Assembly: GCA_002772705.1 (NCBI GenBank) | Contig: PFDH01000033.1 | Coordinates: 1 to 7,452 of the forward strand | From: Candidatus Pacebacteria bacterium CG10_big_fil_rev_8_21_14_0_10_44_11 | GTDB lineage: Bacteria > Patescibacteriota > Microgenomatia > UBA1400 > PJMF01 | Reading direction: 5' to 3' | DNA: 7,452 nucleotides | Part shown: piece after piece, positions 5,405-7,452 of the stretch | How the letters are laid out: every line of letters begins with the position of its first letter | How positions within the stretch are numbered: the stretch's first letter is position 1 | Program-made: the position numbers and the translations under genes | The notes under the pieces: generated by a model | The model's input: the letters and a program-made list of their open reading frames with translations, nothing else | The model's database searches: none | What the model was told of the DNA's origin: nothing

Positions 5405-6561
5405 TCAACGGTTTGGTCATTACTTACAACATTTAAAAATAGTTGGATATATTTTTTTGCTACTGGAGTAATTTGATACTGGTTGGTAAAGTCAGTTTGA
5501 CCTTGTCGTGCAAGATTTTCGGCAAGTCTTTTGTTGGTTAAAACGCAAAGTAATTGCTTTGCCAAAGCGGGGATATTCCCCTTTTTTACCAGCAAACCAT
5601 TTTGTTTGTGGTTAATAATTTCTGGCACTGGTCCGTTGGCATAAGCAATCACTGGTTTACCCAATGCCATTGCTTCTATCACCACTAAGCCAAAGCCTTC
5701 TAATTCCCAGACAGTCGGAAAAACGCAGACAGCCGATTGTGCCATTAGCTTTAATGCGTCAGGTACACGACCAACAAACTGAACTGACGAGTTTAGCCCA
5801 AGTTTGGTGGCAAGTTTTTTTAGATAAGGGAGCCAAGGGCTATCGCCAGTCATGACCAGTTTTGCCTGAGGAATTTGAGTGACTACGATCTTAAAAGCTT
5901 GAAGCAAAAGATCTTGACCTTTGCCTTTTTCCAAACGGGAGACGCAAACGACGGTGTTTGGTTGGATTTTCAATCGTTGATACTTAGCAAGTTGAGTTTT
6001 AGAAATTTTTCGACCGCAAGGAATAAAACTAATTTTTTTGGCCCAGATCCGGCCAGTTTTCAAAACATCTTTTTTGGTGTGTTGGCTGGGTATAATCACC
6101 GCTGCCGGCAAATCTTTGACTAACCAATAGAGCAGCTTGGGAAACCCTAAAAACTTGTTGAGTACAGGATACAGTGGCCCAAACTCCAGCCAGACCACCG
6201 GAATTTGATACCAAGCTGCTAGCGGAGAAACAATAATTTTTTCGGTAAAGCTAGAAAGTAGAAATAGATCGGTGGCTCGGTTTTTTCTCACTAACTGCCA
6301 GTAGTACCAGAGGGCTTTGGGCAAGTAAAAGCCTGCTTTAAGCAAGCCCTTCCAATCGCCGACGAGATCTAAAATCACCGGAATCTGCTCAGCCTGAAGT
6401 TGATTTTTTTGGAGCAGTTTTACAAATCTTGGCTCGGTGGTATAGCAGTTTAAGGCTATTCCTTGTTGTTGCAGTTCGGTCATCAAATCGAGGTTAAAAA
6501 TCTCGGCGCCGCCAATGTCGAGGGTCTGGCAGACAAAGTTGACAGTCAATTTTTTTGCCAT
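5401..6561 (-). CDS. GT4 family glycosyltransferase (GT-B fold)
   Basis: This 386-residue protein has both halves of a GT-B retaining glycosyltransferase. The N-terminal acceptor half begins VNFVCQTLDIGGAE (7-20), the glycine-rich loop typical of GT4. The C-terminal nucleotide-sugar half shows VVCVSRLEKGKGQDLLLQAF (204-223) with the basic residues that bind donor phosphates, LVMTGDSP (235-242), VQFVGRV (260-266) and ELEGFGLVVIEAMALGKPVIA (286-306), which contains the full EX7E motif (Glu288 and Glu296). No membrane segment or signal peptide is seen, so it is cytosolic or peripheral. It probably adds a hexose to a surface glycan precursor; the sugar cannot be read from sequence. ATG 6561 lies inside the end of the next upstream gene (16-nt overlap) and has no Shine-Dalgarno, which points to translational coupling and a common operon. 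Confidence 0.95.
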   Translation of the reverse strand: MAKKLTVNFVCQTLDIGGAEIFNLDLMTELQQQGIALNCYTTEPRFVKLLQKNQLQAEQIPVILDLVGDWKGLLKAGFYLPKALWYYWQLVRKNRATDLFLLSSFTEKIIVSPLAAWYQIPVVWLEFGPLYPVLNKFLGFPKLLYWLVKDLPAAVIIPSQHTKKDVLKTGRIWAKKISFIPCGRKISKTQLAKYQRLKIQPNTVVCVSRLEKGKGQDLLLQAFKIVVTQIPQAKLVMTGDSPWLPYLKKLATKLGLNSSVQFVGRVPDALKLMAQSAVCVFPTVWELEGFGLVVIEAMALGKPVIAYANGPVPEIINHKQNGLLVKKGNIPALAKQLLCVLTNKRLAENLARQGQTDFTNQYQITPVAKKYIQLFLNVVSNDQTVD

Positions 6562-7452
6562 AATTCAAGATATTGGTTTGCTAGTTTTTGCCAAGTTTGT
6601 TTGTTTGCCCAGGTTTGAGCTTGCTTAACAGTATGTTGAAACTTTGGCGAGGTTGCCCGTTGCCAGCTGGCGATAATTTCTTCAGTCGAGCCGGTTATTT
6701 CAATCCAGTTTGAAAATGGGGTATTTTTGAGATAATCGTATTTAATTGGTGCATGGTATTGAGCAATGATTGGGAGGCCGGCTATCATGGCTTCTAAGAT
6801 TGATAAATAGCCGGAAACAAACGCCAAATCATACGTTTGCCACTTAATGTTTTTTGAAGGTATATAACCACAAAAAGTTACCGGCAGCCTGTGTTTGGAA
6901 ACAAAGCTTTGGGCAGCTTGGCGGTTTGGGCCGTCACCATAGACGTCAAGCCTAACTGAATGCCGGGCAGCAATCACTTTGATTGCGGCTAAATATTTCA
7001 TAATCCCCAGGTCATCACTCAGTCTTCCTAGATATAAAATATGTATCAATTTGTGATTCACCCGATGCTTAACTTTTTGCCGAGCTATTTCAACTCCTCC
7101 AAAAGAAGTGATAGTTGGAGTTACTCCGTACCATTTTTGGTGAAAGCCGCCGATGCAAATATTGCCATTGGTTAGCGCGGCGGCTAACTGATGCCAAGTC
7201 CGTTGTCGCCAACTAGGATTACCCGGACCTTCGTAGCCGTGAAAAGTAATAAAGATTTTTTTGTTTAACAGCTTTAGCCAAGGGTATAGCGGTAAAATCC
7301 AGAAAAAGACGTCGTGAATATGAATTATATCTGTCGAGAATAACAACTGGCGGTGCCAAAACAGCCAACGCCAAATCGTCAATTTGTCAGTTTTTTGATG
7401 GGGGAGCTCAATTCGTCTAATGTGGATAGCCTGCTGAATTTCTGATCGCGGC
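6546..7452 (-). CDS. GT4-like glycosyltransferase, N-terminus cut by window edge
   Basis: The frame stays open from the stop codon at 6548-6546 to the right edge, giving 301 visible residues; a TTG at 7382 is internal, because coding continues upstream of it. Numbering from the first full codon at 7451, DIIHIHD (41-47) and FITFHGYEG (67-75) are typical of the N-terminal half of GT4 enzymes, so roughly the first 40 or more residues are missing. LYLGRLSDDLG (139-149), VYGDGP (171-175 region) and FVSGYLSILEAMIAGLPIIA (211-230) mark the nucleotide-sugar half. The second Glu of EX7E is present (220) but the first is replaced by Val (212). Such a variant occurs in some GT4 branches, though it could reduce activity. 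It overlaps the next GT4 gene by 16 nt, so the two probably work on the same glycan. Confidence 0.88.
   Translation of the reverse strand, partial: PRSEIQQAIHIRRIELPHQKTDKLTIWRWLFWHRQLLFSTDIIHIHDVFFWILPLYPWLKLLNKKIFITFHGYEGPGNPSWRQRTWHQLAAALTNGNICIGGFHQKWYGVTPTITSFGGVEIARQKVKHRVNHKLIHILYLGRLSDDLGIMKYLAAIKVIAARHSVRLDVYGDGPNRQAAQSFVSKHRLPVTFCGYIPSKNIKWQTYDLAFVSGYLSILEAMIAGLPIIAQYHAPIKYDYLKNTPFSNWIEITGSTEEIIASWQRATSPKFQHTVKQAQTWANKQTWQKLANQYLELWQKN

Noticed and set aside
5664..6214. Short frames at 5664-5855 (+), 5875-6123 (+) and 6029-6214 (-).
   Set aside because: All are inside the GT4 gene at 5401-6561, with no family resemblance or start signals of their own.
7380..7382. TTG as the start of the right-edge GT4 gene.
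   Set aside because: The frame is open to the window edge, and the visible GT4 motifs require an N-terminal strand region upstream of it.
1..7452. UGA recoded as an amino acid, as in some CPR lineages.
   Set aside because: dus and the GT4 gene end in TGA, and no gene here reads through a TGA. Reading the TGA before the small membrane gene would add only one codon before a TAG.
1..7452. CRISPR array, insertion sequence, prophage or tRNA-associated integration site.
   Set aside because: No direct repeats with regular spacing, no transposase or integrase motif, and no duplicated tRNA 3' end were seen.

Overview
The window most likely comes from a Candidate Phyla Radiation (Patescibacteria, perhaps Microgenomates-like) bacterium. 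This is an inference from the look of the proteins: a bacterial TMTC-like GT-C membrane protein, a Dus with a long insertion, a secreted LamG-like plus C39-like protein, and three stand-alone glycosyltransferases. Moderately AT-rich DNA, tight packing, scarce Shine-Dalgarno sites and a tRNA without encoded CCA fit that view. No taxonomic marker is present, so the placement is tentative. The standard code appears to be used: TGA ends genes and none is read in frame.

Layout from low to high coordinates. (1) 1-977, minus: N-terminal 325 residues of a multi-membrane TMTC/PMT-like glycosyltransferase, running off the left edge. (2) 1021-1094, minus: tRNA-Val(CAC), 17 nt after (3) 1112-2173, minus: a tRNA-dihydrouridine synthase. 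The tRNA has its own apparent extended -10 promoter, whose TG is part of the dus stop codon. (4) 2175-2254: a compact terminator/promoter region with a 13-bp perfect hairpin and an extended -10 element placed so that the dus mRNA would be nearly leaderless. (5) 2261-4039, minus: secreted LamG-like/C39-like cysteine-peptidase-fold protein with a clear Shine-Dalgarno. (6) 4040-4113: divergent promoter region. (7) 4114-5067, plus: membrane-anchored GT2 glycosyltransferase, the only plus-strand gene. (8) 5048-5368, minus: a three-helix small membrane protein that lacks an ATG/GTG/TTG start and is easily missed; it overlaps the GT2 gene tail to tail. (9) 5401-6561 and 6546-7452, minus: two GT4 glycosyltransferases overlapping by 16 nt, the second running off the right edge.

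Most of the window looks like a cell-envelope glycan locus: two cytosolic GT-B enzymes, a membrane-tethered GT2, a GT-C enzyme that would use a lipid-linked sugar outside the membrane, and an exported carbohydrate- or peptide-acting protein. The dus-tRNA pair is a housekeeping island inside it. No CRISPR array, insertion sequence or phage feature was seen. The most interesting points are the hidden small membrane gene with its odd start, the stop codon doubling as a promoter element, and the mix of leaderless-looking and Shine-Dalgarno starts.
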